Notes: generated by a model not told the origin, from the sequence alone. A DNA stretch of 64,000 bases from Rhododendron vialii (GCF_030253575.1 NC_080557.1:4645001-4709000); one strand, 5' to 3'. Shown: positions 23,160 through 36,493, counted from the first letter of the stretch. A program made the numbers and translations.

Positions 23160-24981
23160 TGTAGAGACCCGGATAAATTTTTATTTTATTATTATTATTG
23201 AAATATTTATTCAATGACTAAATGGGAAAAATATGAATTATTTAGTGGTTATTTGAATTGAGGGTAGAAGTGAAAGAGTAGAGACTTGAGGGAGTGTGAG
23301 TGTGAGTGTGATATAAAGATATGAGAGTATAAATAGAGTGGGTGTGTGTGTAGGAAATTATATATCTCCATATATCTCTCTCTCTCATCATCCGCTCTCT
23401 CTCTTTCTCTCCACCGATCTTCTCTCTCTCTCTCCTCCTCTCACTCAAAAACTCTTCAAATACCTCAAGAACTTTAAGGATCAACCTCCCTCCGCCCTTC
23501 CAATCGCGTGCTCGAGCTCAAAATTTCGTGGGTCAAGCTTGGAGGGAAGCTTTCGTTGATTTCGGAGTTCGGGGAGGCTAGGGCTCGACCAAATCGTTTG
23601 AATCTCGGCCATTGTTGTGAGGTAGGGACTTCTTTACCTCTTCTATGTGTATATATGTTGATTTGGTGTATGGATCATGGTTGGATCGTTCCCCTTTGGT
23701 GCTTCGAAAGTCTGTCAAAACTGTAGAAAATCGCTTTGAATCTGCGTGGTATTGATACCCAAATAAGAGGTATTGATACCCCTTTCTTTTCTGGAAATTC
23801 AGCAGCCGGGTATTGATACCCACATTAGGGGTATCAATACCCCTCCCTTTTCTGGACAGCTTGTGTTGTTTTGGTGCCTCGTTGATCGTATTGAGCTCCA
23901 ATTGTCTCTAAGCCCCTTTCGAACATCTTTTAACTTTTCTCACATGCTCAATTGACCTTCTATGATTAATCGTTGCTAACCATGATTCATTGGACTCCGT
24001 TAGTAAAGATCGAATAAAGCTTGTTGTGTTAAAAGCTTTGTTAAAATACGTTTGTTGGTTAATCGATTACTTGATGATGTTTGTGGCATGATTATGGCAT
24101 TGTTGGCATATCGTACGATGTTTCATGTGAACGTGTGACTAGTGTAATGTCTTAGCTTGCTTGTTGAGTACGAAGGTAGGTATGTGAGTTGGAAGTTGGA
24201 TTAGGAAGTCTCGTAACGCAAGGGGTGGTAATACGAAGACTTAGAAGGTCTCGTAACGCAAGGGATGGTAATACGGTGACCAGAGTTGTTAGGGATCACC
24301 GTGACGCAAGGGGTGGTAACACGGTAATCCTCGTGGTGTTATACGGTAACGCAAGGGGTGGAAATACCGAGGTGATTGGCAATAGTGAGATGTATCGAGA
24401 TTACTTGAGTTGTTTAACTTTGTATGAACTTGGTGGTACATTGAGCTATGGGCATGCATTAGGATGATCTTGTTGAACGTTGGAAAGCCTTTGAATCAAT
24501 TGTTATCTATTGATTAAGCCGTACTTCCTATCTTCATTTCATCTGCACATTTCATCGTGTTTACATATAGAATCGGTAAAGATTTTCCTACTAGGCTAGT
24601 GTAGCTCAACCTAATCTTTCTTTCAGGACAAAATGCTGGACGATAGACTGTATGCATTCATGTGCTTGGGTGTGAAGACTTTTGGGAGCTAATTCCGTTT
24701 TAGTTACTTAAACATCTTGTATTGGCTTTCTTTTGACAAAGATGAGTTTGTAACTTATTGTACTTAAATTCCTCTTGATAATAAAGTATGTAGTATCTTA
24801 AACAGGTTCGTACTTGTATTTAAGTTGATTTGGGCCGTAGTGCCAAAGTTGTAATTACCTAAATTTGGGGACTCGTTTTAAAGTTAAACTGTTGGGAAAT
24901 CTTTTGGATAATATTTATGTTAAGCAAGGATCTTTTATTCAAATGAATTATTTATTTATGTTAAAAATCGAGGGCGTTACA
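23160..24981 (+). mobile_element. Solo LTR of a Ty3/gypsy-type retrotransposon
   Basis: It begins TGTAGAGACCCGG, ends GGGCGTTACA and is flanked by an exact 5-bp duplication AAAGC (23155-23159, 24982-24986); units A and B have the empty site. The TG...CA ends and the GAGACCCGG/GTTACA style are typical of plant chromovirus LTRs, so I infer gypsy. There is a TATAAATA at 23328-23335 and an AATAAAG near 24780 as possible start and poly(A) signals. Internal repeats: four copies of the palindromic GGTATTGATACC theme (23748-23841) and four copies of an ACGCAAGGGGTGGTAA core (from about 24216, 24276, 24304 and 24349). No coding sequence or second LTR is present. Confidence 0.88.
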
Positions 24982-25172
24982 AAAGCTCAAAACTATGCAA
25001 TTCTTGTTTTGTGTTTTTATTTTTCCATCCACCTAGTCCAATCATACATGTCATCCACCCATACATGATATGAGGCCGAGTTTGTCTTTCATAGAGCCGA
25101 GAACAGGTAATCTGCAACGTCAGCGCAATTTTTTCTTGCCTTCCTAGGCTGTATAAATGTAGCTATCGAAGT

Positions 25173-25552
25173 TGTTAAGGAAATAAAATTCCACATTACT
25201 TGGGAGTGGAATGGGTGATCACTTAATAATATTTGATACCTCTTTACTAATTGCCAATTGGTTTTGATATGGATATAAAGTTTCTATATGGTATCAGAGC
25301 GGGGCCCATTCCACTCGATATTTTAAAAATTTACAATCCACACTCCACGATGACAAACCAGCAAAAAGGTTGCACGATGAAGGACCCAAAAGTGGCCACA
25401 CATAACAGACTTCAAATGTGGCTGCACGGAAGGGGATGTTAAAAAAATAAAATCTCACGTTGCTTGAGAGTGAAATGAGTGATCACTTAATAACATTTGG
25501 GACCTCTCTACTCATTGTCAATTAATTTTGAGATGACTATAAAGTTACTACA
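25173..25552 (+). mobile_element. TRIM retrotransposon, unit C copy
   Basis: 5' LTR 25173-25288, primer-binding site TGGTATCAGAGC at 25289-25300, purine tract GGAAGGGGA, 3' LTR 25437-25552. Target duplications are GAAGT (25168-25172) and TAAGT (25553-25557), one mismatch. It is the ortholog of 8644-9024. Confidence 0.85.
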
Positions 25553-25798
25553 TAAGTTGTGTTGAAACAAAATGAATGCCTGGCCGTATGTGATTTTTTT
25601 GCAAAAATGACTTTTTTGACTAATGGGTTTTTTTTTTTGAAATGAGACTAATGGGTTCGAGATGCTGAGTAGTGGCCATTCTCACTAGTGCCTTGTGGTC
25701 TAACCCTCCATTATCCACATGCGGATGTGCCATTTCCTGAAGTTGAAATTGACAAGATCACCACGTTGAATAAGTCCCATTGGACGGCTTTCTAGAAA

Positions 25799-27029
25799 GG
25801 AAAATTTCAAAATATCCCCCAATCTTTACTCTAAATTTCAATTAAGACTTTCAATCTTTTAAAACAATCAATTTTACTCCTAACATTATCTTCCGTTAAT
25901 CAAAACACCCCATTCCGTCCAAATGACTAACGGATTTCATTAAAGGCTCCGTTTAATAGCGTCCCGATAGAATTTCAATGATCCAAGCAGTTCAATATGT
26001 TCAGAATGTGATTTTAATGGTACTCGCACAAAATTAGCAAAAAATTGATCGGGAAGGACTTCATCTGAACAATTTTTTATTGAACAGTTTAATAAAAAAT
26101 TGCTTAAATTAAGCCCATCCCAATCTTTTTTTTGCTAATTTCTCACAGTTACCATTAAAATCACGTTCTGAAAATATTGAGCGGCTCGGATTATCAAAAT
26201 TTGATTGGAAAAGGAGAGGTGCGGACTGATCCGGATTTTGTTCAAGTTAGGACATCCAGATTTTGCTTCAGTCCGCACCTCCCATTTTCCAATCAAATTT
26301 TGATAATCCGAGCCGCTCAATATTTTTAGAACGTGAGTTTAAAGGTACTCACAAGAAATTGACAAAAAAATGATCGGGAGGGGTTTCATCTGAACAATTT
26401 TTTATTGAATAGTTTAATAAAAACTTGCTCAAATCAAGCCATTTTCGATCATTTTTTGTTGTTGTTTTCTTGAGGATACCCTTAAAATCACATTCTAATC
26501 ATATTGAGCGGTTCGGATCATCGAAATTCAATTAAGAAAGTGGAGTTGCGGACCGATCCAGATTTTGTTCAAGTTAGGACGTCCAGATTTTGCTTCGGTC
26601 CGCACCTCCCATTTTTCGATCGAATATCAATGATCCAAGCAGCTCAATGTGATTAGAATATGATTTTAAGGGTGCCAATGAGAAATCAACAGAAAAAATG
26701 ACCAGAAAGGGCTTAATTTGAGCAGTTTATTTATTAAACTGTTCAATAAAAAACTATTTAGATGAAGCCCTTTTCAGTCATTTTTTTTCTCATTTTCAAG
26801 CAAGTGTCCTTAGAATCATTTTCTAATCAAATTGAGTAGCTCGGATCATCGAAATTCGATCGAGACGCTATTTAATGGAGCCTTTAACGAAATCCATTAG
26901 TCATTCGGACGGAAGAGAGCGTTTCGATTAATGGAAGATAATGTTGGAAGTAAAATTGATTTTTTTAAAAGGTTGAGAGTCTAATTAAAATTTAGAGTAA
27001 AAGTTGGGAGGTATTTTAAAATTTTTCCC
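25799..27029. mobile_element. MULE-like long-TIR element, unit C copy
   Basis: Ortholog of 1631-2844 and 9239-10455, flanked by TTCTAGAAA (25790-25798 and 27030-27038). It shows the same serial inverted modules and no coding capacity. Confidence 0.75.
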
Positions 27030-27626
27030 TTCTAGAAATATACAGGAACATTAAACTACACTACCTAACCCATCACCCTAGCCAAGTCAGAATTTTCTTC
27101 CGACCATTGTCTCTGGACAAATTTTTTAATGCGGGGTAGGTACCACGTGGTGCCCATTCAGCACATTCGGGCCGCCCATTTCAGTTTTGGATAGCTTGAA
27201 TATGAAGAGAGAAAGAGAAGAGAGAGGGTTTTAATCTAGGCCGTCCAACACACTTTTGTACGGTCCGGATGAGCTATTCGGGTCGGTGCCCGCCCAGTAT
27301 CGAAAAACTTCTCCCAATTATGGGATCGGATCCTCTCCACTCCAAATTTTAAACTAGACTAGACTGTCCAAATCTAGACCGCACATTCAATTGTCTGAAT
27401 TTCCTCAAAGACTTACTGATAAGAGTATCTACGCAAATCCAAACCAATAATTGCAGCAATAAAAAGTTTAAATTTAAAGGGTATTCTCCGGTCCAAAATT
27501 TGGTGGACCCAATTCCTCCAATTATAAAAAGTTTAATAATGCAGCCTTCAAAAGTAAAGATAAAAAAGCAACCATTTCCATCTTTCCCTGTCGAATTAAT
27601 AAGGTTTGATATCTCATACACTCGCT

Positions 27627-27634
27627 TATAAATA
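27627..27634 (+). promoter_or_regulatory. TATA box of chitinase C
   Basis: TATAAATA lies 52 bp upstream of the start codon, a position that would give a short leader. It is the only intact TATA box in the array. Confidence 0.6.
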
Positions 27635-27686
27635 TCCCAGGACCATTTAGGGGAGTGAAATATTGGCTATTCACACAGTGAAAGCA

Positions 27687-29613
27687 ATGGCAGGTCTAAA
27701 AGATTACTACCACCTCTATGTTCTTTTCTTATTGTCCATCACCGCAAATTGTGGTATGGCAGGGAGGCCATCTTCTTCTCAGGCGGTCAAAGGGGCTTAT
27801 TGGCCTTCATGGGCCGCCTCCACTTTCCCGCCCTCAGCCATCGACACGAGGCTGTTCACCCACCTCTACTACGCTTTTCTTGTACCCAGTAACGTCACTT
27901 TTAGATTTGAGGTCTCGAGTTCTAAGGCTCCGACACTGTTGAATTTTACGTCCACGATTCGCAAGAAGAACCCGCCGGCCAAGACGCTTTTCTCGGTCGG
28001 CGGGGGAGACGAAGGCCCGGATATCTTTTCACGGATAGCGTCGAGTGCTTCCTCGCGCAAGAGTTTCATCGACTCGTCCATCGAAGTGGCGAGGAAGTAC
28101 GGATTTGACGGCGTCGATCTTGATTGGGAGTTCCCTCAAGACGCGAAAGACATGGAGAATTTGGGCTACTTGCTCGAGGAATGGCGGGTTGCGGTCCAAA
28201 AGGACGCCAAGGCGACGGGCCGGAGCCCACTCTTGCTAACCGCGGCAATGTACTTCTCTGTGGAATTCTTCCTCGGGCCGGTCGTCCGGTCGTTTCCGGT
28301 GGCCTCGATTAGCAAAAACTTGGACTTTGTCAATGCGATGTGCTATGACTACCATGGGTCGTGGGACACTACTGCGACGGGGGCCCATGCCGCGTTGTTC
28401 GACCCAAAAAGCAACGTATCGACGAGTTATGGGCTCCAGTCATGGATCAATGCCGGGCTCCCTCGAAGCAAGCTGGTCATGGGCCTGCCGTTATACGGGC
28501 GGACTTGGAAGCTCAAGGACCCTAAAGTGAACGGCATAGGAGCGCCCGGTGTCGGCTTGGGCCCGGGAAACGGCGGGACTATGACTTATTCGCAGGTGGA
28601 GACGTTCAATCGGGAGAATAACGCCACGGTGGTGTTTGACATGGAGACGGTGTCCACGTATTCCTATGCGGGAACTTCGTGGATTGGGTACGATGATGTC
28701 AGGTCGACGACGGTGAAGATAGGGTATGCCCAGGCCCTTAAGCTTCGGGGGTACTTCTTTTGGGCCGTCAATGGTGATCAAGAGTGGAAAATCTCAAGAC
28801 AAGGTAAAATTAATTTACAGCTCAACACAATTAACTGAATCGATCAAATTACATAAAAAGGTGAAATTATACAATGGTCCGGGAGTACCGCCCCATGGTA
28901 TTTCAGGCCACTTTACAACTACACATTCTTGTGGGATCTATCACTAAGTACATGGATCTCACATGAATGTGTGATTGTAAAATTGTCCGAAGTATCTCGT
29001 GGCGGTACTCCCAGATTATTGAATAATTACTCCAATATTTTACTCTTGAATTATTGAATAATTACCCCAAGATTTTAGTCCACATATCTTAATTATAAGA
29101 GTAATTATATTGTTCTCCTATAGTCTCATCAAACAAACGAACCTTGTATAGATCAAAATCAAACAATCATTGGGGAACCGCTTGTGGGCTTGCCCCATTG
29201 GAGGGCCCTTGCCTAGCTTTGGGTAGGGTTCAACTCCTCTCCATGGTTGGTATTGCGAACTACCTAGCGGGTCGAGGCGGTGGTTTGCTTTGGGTAGTCT
29301 AGAAATTTACGCTCTATTAATATTGGGTTCAATTAGTGATCCTCATATGGGGTGGTTCCTTCGTCATTAAATGAGCCCCCACTAATGTAAGGCAAGCTTG
29401 GTCCCCAAAAAGTTAGTCGACCGTTTATGAGTTGATTCAGAAACCATGAATTATCACACAAAAAAAACACTATGGAATATGAGTGCATATTGAAGCTCAT
29501 CTTCACTTCTTTAGGGCACCGGTAAGTAATTATGCAGTATATATTCAGGGGTCTAACACATTCTTCATTATGGTTGATGATGTTTTGCAGCTTCGAGGTC
29601 GTGGATTCTATAA
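27687..29613 (+). CDS. Class V chitinase (GH18), copy C
   Basis: Exon 1 27687-28803, GT-AG phase-1 intron, exon 2 29591-29613 (ends WIL-stop); 379 residues. It has a secretory signal peptide (residues 1 to about 25), SVGG, DGVDLDWEFPQD with Glu148, MCYDYHG with Asp, GLPLYGR and YFFWAVNGD. No defect is visible, the TATA box is intact and the stop codon is conserved, so of the four copies this is the best candidate for an active, expressed gene. Expected role: secreted endochitinase acting on fungal or insect chitin or related lipochitooligosaccharides. It differs from copy B at only a few residues. The intron carries the same MITE and SINE-like repeats as A and B. Confidence 0.92.
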
Positions 29614-30290
29614 GCTAGCCCAGCTGAGCTGCTGTTCTCGGAAGTTCACATGATCTTCTGATCATGTTCTATTCAGTTTATAGCTTTTTTGTTGATCACT
29701 TTCAGTTTATAGTCAAAGATTAATCTTCTAGATCTTGTTCAAGTGATAAATAATTAAGGATCATTGGCCTCCTAAATCTATTGTTTTGTAGTATTTGGAT
29801 GCCATTTGATCTTGCTCAAGTACTGATAAATAGTTTGCCTTTTGCCTTCCAATTGTGTATGTGTTAAAGCTGAAATCATGGGATAACATGAAGGACAAGA
29901 ATGCTTCGCACAAATTATCAAATAAATGAAATTATCATAGCCCTGCTTGTTACAGCTTAATTAATATTGCTTTGGTTTTATAGCCATTTTCTCTTTTGGA
30001 CTTGGTCCCAAATTTTTTTTGCACTTTGGCTTGTACTAGTATGCATGGTACGGATTCTTTTTCAATAGTTCGAGCATGGTGCTCCGGATCACTCTAGAAC
30101 TACATATTTACATACACTTCATCGTGGGTCAATTTTGTCAAAAAACGAAAACCAAGCAAAAACTTGGGGTTCACTCCCTTCGTTCCAAAATTTCTACACA
30201 TGCATATAATAAAAGCGGGAAATTAATTCCGGACATCAAAAGAAATTAAATTTGGATAATTGCTAGATTAATTCGTCAGCGCGCTTAAGC

Positions 30291-33200
30291 TAAACTCGGA
30301 CATTTGAGTTATCAAAAAGAAGAAGAAGAAGAAGAAATTGTTAGACTCATTCTTTTAGTAACTTATAAGCCTAAAACTTATTTCGATATTTTTTACTTTT
30401 CATAATTTTTTTGTTGAGCTTTTCGTTGTAATTTTAAGAGTTAATTGTTCCTAATTTATACAATCAAGCACAGAAAAATAAGTAAAATATTTTACAGAAA
30501 AATATTTTTGTATAAAATATTTTACTATCATTTTATTGTCAAACAAACTGAGTTGAAAAGTAGTAGCACAAATTAAAACACAGACCGTAACAAAATTAGT
30601 ACGGAAAAACAGCATAAAATTTTAACCACTCAGCACCAAAGTTTGTACTGCATGCGTGTGCCTCGACTTCTAGTGATACATTAACGAGAGCAAAATGCTT
30701 TCTAATAATAGTAGGCAGAACGGGGATTTTGGACATCCTCAAAGCCGAAACAAACAACCAATAACCGACACATTACCGGTCGCCAACGGAAGACCAAAAC
30801 GGGTGATCACAGGTTGTCCGTTGACCGAGTTCGTTACCTTTTCCCGCGCAATGGGGGGGAGAAAAGTTAGTTATAGGGTTGGGATTGGGAGGTGCTTCTA
30901 AATACCGACCCAACTTCTCATTCTCTCTCTCCTGTTCTTTGAATGCTTATGGGGAAGGGCTGAGAAAAGAGAGAGAGAAGTGGGAAGAGAGAGAAGAAGA
31001 AGAAGAAGAAGAATAATAATTTGGAACGGCTAACTAAAAAAGGATATAGGATAAATAGTTAAAGAGTCAAACGGGCTTTTGTGCATCATTCGAGCTGTCC
31101 GTTCGGCAATTCAACGCCATGTAGCATTCGAACCGTTCATTGCTGAGATAAAATCTAATTTGAATTGCTGAACGGACGGTTCGAATGGTGCACAAATCCT
31201 TTCATATCACGGCATCCAATTTTCATAAATAAATGATACGGTGTGTTTTGATCTCCCAATCAAGCTCAACTGTAATCCAAAAAATAAGTCAGATCGAACT
31301 TATAGTTTAGCCCTGCTAAGCAAAAAATGAGTTTTGTGCTTATTCAAAAAAATTTCGCGTTTGTTAGTTTTATGCTAAATTTTTGTGAATTATTGATTCG
31401 TCTCAACGAAAAGAATCAGAAAAGTAATTTTTTTTTACTTTTACCCAAATAATTTCGGAAATATCGAAGATGAAGCTAAAAAGATGCAACTTTATGAATC
31501 AATAATTCATAAAAATTTGGCGCAACGGTAACGAATGCGAGATTTTTTTTTGTAAGGACAAAACTCCCCAAAATTCCTAAAAGTTAAGTGGGACCGATCC
31601 CTGCCTTCAGATACCTTTCTCCTTCTCCACCAAAATCGTTTGCCGTTCGTCGCCGCCGCACTGCTTCTAGGTTTGCAATCGCTGATGGCTTCTTGGGTTG
31701 CCGACTTGGGAGCTTGATCAGTAGGGGGCTTGGCAAGAGAAGGGCTGCTCAATGAAGGAGGGGGAGTGTATTTTTGCTTTATTTTGTTTTTGTCCAAATT
31801 TAGTCCGATTTCTGTCTGAATTTAGTCCGGTGTTTTGTTGGTCATATGCTTGGTGTTAGTTTTATTTTCTGCATGTTGGAGATTCGAACGTCCTAACCCA
31901 TGTACAAGCAAACACACAATCGAAAAACAAACCAAGGACATAAAATAATCTAAAGCATGAAAAGAACAAGACACATAAATTTACATGATTTCGACTTAAA
32001 CTAATTGCTTAATCGTACTTCACGGGATGCTGGGTTCTCAATTCTGCCCAGGCAGTTTTGACTGCAGCTGAATTTTGCTTCATTCTACCCGGGCAAAAAT
32101 CGCTGCAACTCAATTATGCCCGAGCGATTTATTCTGCCACCTTGGAATCTTCTTCACATCTCAACGCTGCGTACCTAATCTCGCTAGGCAAGTTTGTAAT
32201 AGGGTTACACATATTGTGCTTTGATTGCACCCTCTAATGGTTTGTCCAGTCTGTGGACGCTCATTTGCTCTCATGCAGTTCCTCACTATTGTGTAGGCTT
32301 TCGCCTCACAGTTGAAAACAAAACATGGAAATGAAAGCATTAAAAGCCACAAAATATGGGAATGATCATAATTATTCGGTAATTACATATCCCTGATTCC
32401 TGCAATGCAAAGAGTCAAAAATGTATGGGCTCACTCGCGGAAAACCCAAACAGAGATTTTCCTTGCCGCTTTTGCTCAGGTGAAAATAATAAAAAAAGTT
32501 GGGATTTTTTTTGTTTATCATTAGTTAATTCTAATGTATTTTATCTTATGGGATTTGAGGAGGGAGATGGGTATTTATTAGAATCAAACTCTGCCTATGT
32601 GCATAAGAGTATAAGGAAGACACAAACTGCACTTCAAAATCACAAATCAAGGAGGACTGATTTATGAGAACCATTCACCTGTTGACCTTTTGCCGAATAG
32701 GAGGGCCCATGGTATGCGCTAAACTTGTCAAGATACGTGTTAGAAGTCAGAACAGAAAAAAAAAATCGAGAAAGAAAAAAAAAACAGTAATGCGTTTGGA
32801 AACCTTTTCAGTTCTAGTTTTTTGTTTTTAAGAAATTACAAGTAGAAACAGGTTTATGTTTTCATAAAAACAAAAACCAGAAACATGTTTGGTAATATTC
32901 GTGTTTCTCAAAAAAAAAAAAAAGGGGAAAACACCCTTTTGTAGTTTCTACAATTTTCAAAAACTTTTAAAAAGTTTATGAAAAACAAAAAAGTAGAAAC
33001 TTGTTACCAAACAAATTTTCTTCATTAGTCTTCAAAAAAGTAAAAACAAAAACAAAAAATGAAAAACAAAAAAGTTACCAAACGCCCCTAACTAATGTTT
33101 CATTACGCACAATTCATATGCTTGAACGGCAGAAGTTTACAATTTAATACTGTAGTACTTCTTCATCAGAGAAAAACCGGTAAAGAAAAACTGTTTGGAT

Positions 33201-34289
33201 ATTTCTTGACTCCTTGAGTCGCAACTTGCAAGAAATAATTTCAAATAATTTTTCTCTTGTATCATGTCCATTTTTTCAGGTTTTAATGCTAACTATGTTT
33301 TTCCGAGTTTAAAAAAAGGTGCTAACTATGATTAAATTTAGTGGGACCTATAAATTAAAAGGAACCAATAAGATAAGTTAAAATAATGTTTGACTTTCAT
33401 TTATTTAGGTACTCCCAAAGAGTTAAACTTGGTTATAGAATCTAAACCTCGTGACCCACGTTCTGAAAAAAAGAAGAAGCTTAAAACCGTTGAAAAAGAA
33501 GAAGCTTAGTAAATTATTTTTAAAGTTAACAATGTTGATGTAAAAAATGGCTCACAATGGTATAATCAAACTTAGTAACATTCTTAGAATAATCAAATTT
33601 TGGACTTTGGATAACCAAAACTAGCAACATTTTTCAATAATCAAAATTTGTGGATCTCACACCATATAAGTTAATTGGTTCCAAAATTGTATACAGGCAT
33701 GTTTTAAATGGTATTTTCTTCTTCGCCTGTTCTATATCTCATTCTCTTTACCTACAAACTGTTTCTCTTTCTTTCCCTCCAAAAGTGAAGCTCATATCTT
33801 TCGTTCATCTACAATTCAACTAATTGTCGCCGAATTAAGGTATTTCACTTTTTTTTTTCCGTTTCTATTTTATTCTTTTTTCGTTCCTCTCCTTGTGATT
33901 GAGTACATGAAGAATCTTGTATTCTTTTCCAAATTCAAGAACATATATGATATTTTTTTTTTTTTGAGTACATGATTTTTTTTTTTCCAAATTCATAATA
34001 TGAGGAATGGAAGTGACCAATTTTCCCCAAAATTAAGGAAGGTACGTAAACGATATATTTTTGTCCAAAAAAAAACGTAATCGAGGGAAGTGGTCAATGG
34101 TGGAAAACATAAGGAGAGAGTGAAATTGTAGTGGACCCCTTATTTTGGTTATGAACTAGAAGTGACCATTGTGGACCTCAACATTGTTAAGCTTAGCAAC
34201 TTCTTAAATGGATAATCAAAAGCTGATTTGTCAACTTTTGGTTATCCATTTTTGATTATACCACTGTGGATGGCCTTAGAACCAGTCTT
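30291..34289. other. Intergenic, repeats only
   Basis: No convincing gene. It includes a segment at about 30860-30960 that is duplicated at 40510-40600 (AATACCGAC, TTCTCATTCTCTCTC, CTTATGGGGAAG). Hairpins follow: 31078-31200 (GTGCATCATTCGAGCTGTCC against GGACGGTTCGAATGGTGCAC), a foldback MITE 31330-31560 (GTTAGTTTTATGCTAAATTT against AAATTTGGCGCAACGG), 32800-33085 (GCGTTTGGAAACC against GTTACCAAACGC), and an element at about 33550-34275 with inverted ends (CACAATGGTATAATCAAA against TTGATTATACCACTGTGG). The minus-strand frame at 31507-31797 is low in complexity and I do not call it. Confidence 0.5.
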
Positions 34290-35084
34290 GGGGCACAATT
34301 TTTGTGATATCTCTTTGGCAAATTTGGAAAAACCGTAACCTAAAATGTTTCCAAATTAAAACTCGGTTTCCTCCACATCTGTGAGCACCAAGACTATTCT
34401 AAATTATGTTAAGAATATCACGTTTGCTTGCCAATCTCAAACTAGCAATGAGACTCATTCAAAGCGTTTAATTTTTTGGAGCTTTCCCTCTACAGGTGGT
34501 GTCAAGCTAAACTCAGATGGTTGCTTCTACGAGTCCAACAACAAGGCGGAGATTAGAGGGACTTTTAGAGACCACAACAACAGCTGGATCTTTGGTTACT
34601 TTGGGAAAACTAACTGTTCTTCCAGTTTGGAGGTGGAAATATGGGCAATCTACAGAGGCCTTTCCATCATGCCAGAGAAAGGGTTACAGAATGTCATTAT
34701 TGAATCGGACTCAAGTGTTGCTGTGAAACTATGCAACGAAGGCGCCCATTTGGACCATGCGCATTGCTATATAGTTCAGGAAGCAAGGAAAATTGCGGAT
34801 AGAACTAATGCTACCATTTCTCATATCTTCCGACAAGCTAATCATGTTGCGGATTGCCTTGCTCGTCTGGGGTCACAACAAGAAGATGAAGATTTGTCTG
34901 TCACTAGGGCTATTCTGTTTGCGGCGAGTGAATTTGTTCTTGCGAATGCCATGGGGATTGGCCATCTTAGAACCTAGTTGGTTCTTGTTCATCCTATTTA
35001 GGATGGTTTGTAATATGTTACTTGTAGCATGACTTGGTTTCGTCAGTGTTTTATAATATTTTCGTTTGACACAAAAAAAAAAAA
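34290..35084 (+). mobile_element. LINE 3' fragment with RNase H domain and poly(A) tail
   Basis: The readable frame 34381-34977 encodes a plant-type RNase H (RVT_3 family). The carboxylate positions are visible in LNSDGCFY, EIWAIYRGL and IESDSSVAV, and the RQANHVADCLARLG motif closes the domain. Just upstream, in another frame, LWQIWKNRN resembles the linker that joins RT to RNase H in plant LINEs. The tail ends in TTTTCGTTTGACAC and an A run (to 35084). The RT part is absent, so this is a 5'-truncated copy. Confidence 0.8.
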
Positions 35085-36493
35085 GGAAGTGCGTCCCGTG
35101 GAATCCACAATATTAAATTATGCAACATGTTATGCAACCGTTTAATTTATGAAAGTTTTCGTTTGACCAAAAAAAATTTTCGGACTTCAAAAAAAAATAA
35201 ATTTGGTTGACAGTTAGTTAAATTGAATTTTGTTTTTAGCTGAATTCCAGCCGGTTACTTGAAAAATGAAAATAATTGTAAGAAAAGATTAATACCACTA
35301 ATAAAGTGGAATTCGTGAGACCCATGCTAATAAAAGGTACGAAATCTGAAGGGAATTGATATTTTCGCTCTATTTTTTACTGATAGCACTCCATTTTGTT
35401 CATGAAATTACAAATGATGATGCTCCATTTTGTTCATGAAATTTAACTTCACGTTAAAAGTGGAGCGCTATCAGTAAAAAAAGGAGCGCGAATATCAGTT
35501 TTCAATCTTAAACATCACTTGCAAATTACCAAAAAGATAAATCTTAAACATGACATTGGGAGTTTGGGTTAAGTGTATGTGTGTTTAAGAGGGTCCTTAT
35601 ATTCCTCCATAGTTAGCAATTGCCTAATAGAGGTGGAAAGTAAAATTACTCTCTTACCCTTCTGTGTTTAAAAAAAAAAAGGACAAATGGTCTTGGCCCG
35701 CCGTCGTGCGGGAGCTAGATCAGGTCTCAAGCTTGTTAGTCCGATCATAATTATAATCCTACCAGTATGCGGGTAAGGCTCTTGGTCTATAATCTGGGCA
35801 GGCTCCGGCATCGAAAGTTTGGGTTAAATGTTGTGTGTGTGAGTGTTTAAAATGGTCATCATATTCCTCCATAGTCAACAATTGCCTCGTGGACGCCCTT
35901 ACCCTTCCTTTTCGTGTGTCAAAAAGAAGAAGAAGATATACTGTAATTGATTTGCACGTAAATCATTTTGAGAAGTAGAGATTGAGTTCACTATTTTGAA
36001 ATTTTCGAAGCACACTCAATTACATTAACTTTCTTTGCTTCCTGTAATGTAAAAGACTGTTTATCCACTCAACTTTAAATTCTTTCCTTTCTTTTTTTTT
36101 TTTGGACTTCGGATGGAGTAACGCATATACATACTTATATAAGTTCTTAAAAAGATTACATATTTAAAATTGTATTTTTGGTATGTGCAATCATGGATTT
36201 AATTTCCACTTCCATTTTAAAATTGATATCACAAACTTTTCCCATTGTATAGTGTATATTTTTGCCTAAATATTTGCACGTAACCTTTTTTTCCCATTGA
36301 TTTAATTTCCACTTCCATTTTTTTTTTCGCCTTTCAAAAAGAATACCTTTTTTTTTTTTTTCTCTTATCGTCATATTCGAATACCATTTGGAGGAGTGAA
36401 TTTGGCTACCTATAAGAAGACCAATAGCAGGCCTAAAAAGATCAATACCAACTCTCTGGTTTCCTTCTGTCAACTATCACCACAAATTAAACC
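35085..36493. other. Upstream region of chitinase D
   Basis: It contains the hairpin MITE 35350-35507 (GCGCTCC-type ends) and two copies of a 115-bp segment (about 35565-35680 and 35816-35930; GTTTGGGTTAA ... ATATTCCTCCATAGT ... AATTGCCT), each ending near an A-rich run, which suggests retroposon 3' ends. Similarity to the other chitinase promoters begins only at CATTTGGAGGAGTGAATTTGG (36385-36405). Confidence 0.45.

Larger units (their letters stand above)
22500..30290 (+). repeat. Segmental duplication unit C (chitinase C)
   Basis: Third unit, collinear with units A and B, and interrupted only by the solo LTR at 23160-24981. It shares the TRIM with unit B. Its 3' flank loses similarity after about 30120 and picks up the conserved tail again (CCAAAATTTCTACACATG, AATTAAATTTGGATAATTG) to about 30290. 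The stretch 22864-23154 holds no gene. Confidence 0.85.

Noticed and set aside
23242-23726. Small frames inside the solo LTR
   Set aside because: They lie in the LTR transcript region with simple repeats and are not conserved protein domains.
31507-31797. Minus-strand Pro/Ser-rich frame
   Set aside because: No homology I recognise, and it overlaps the edge of a foldback MITE.
32161-32352. Minus-strand frame ending CLARLGTQ, similar to the end of LINE RNase H
   Set aside because: Only a few residues match and upstream catalytic motifs are missing; too weak to call.
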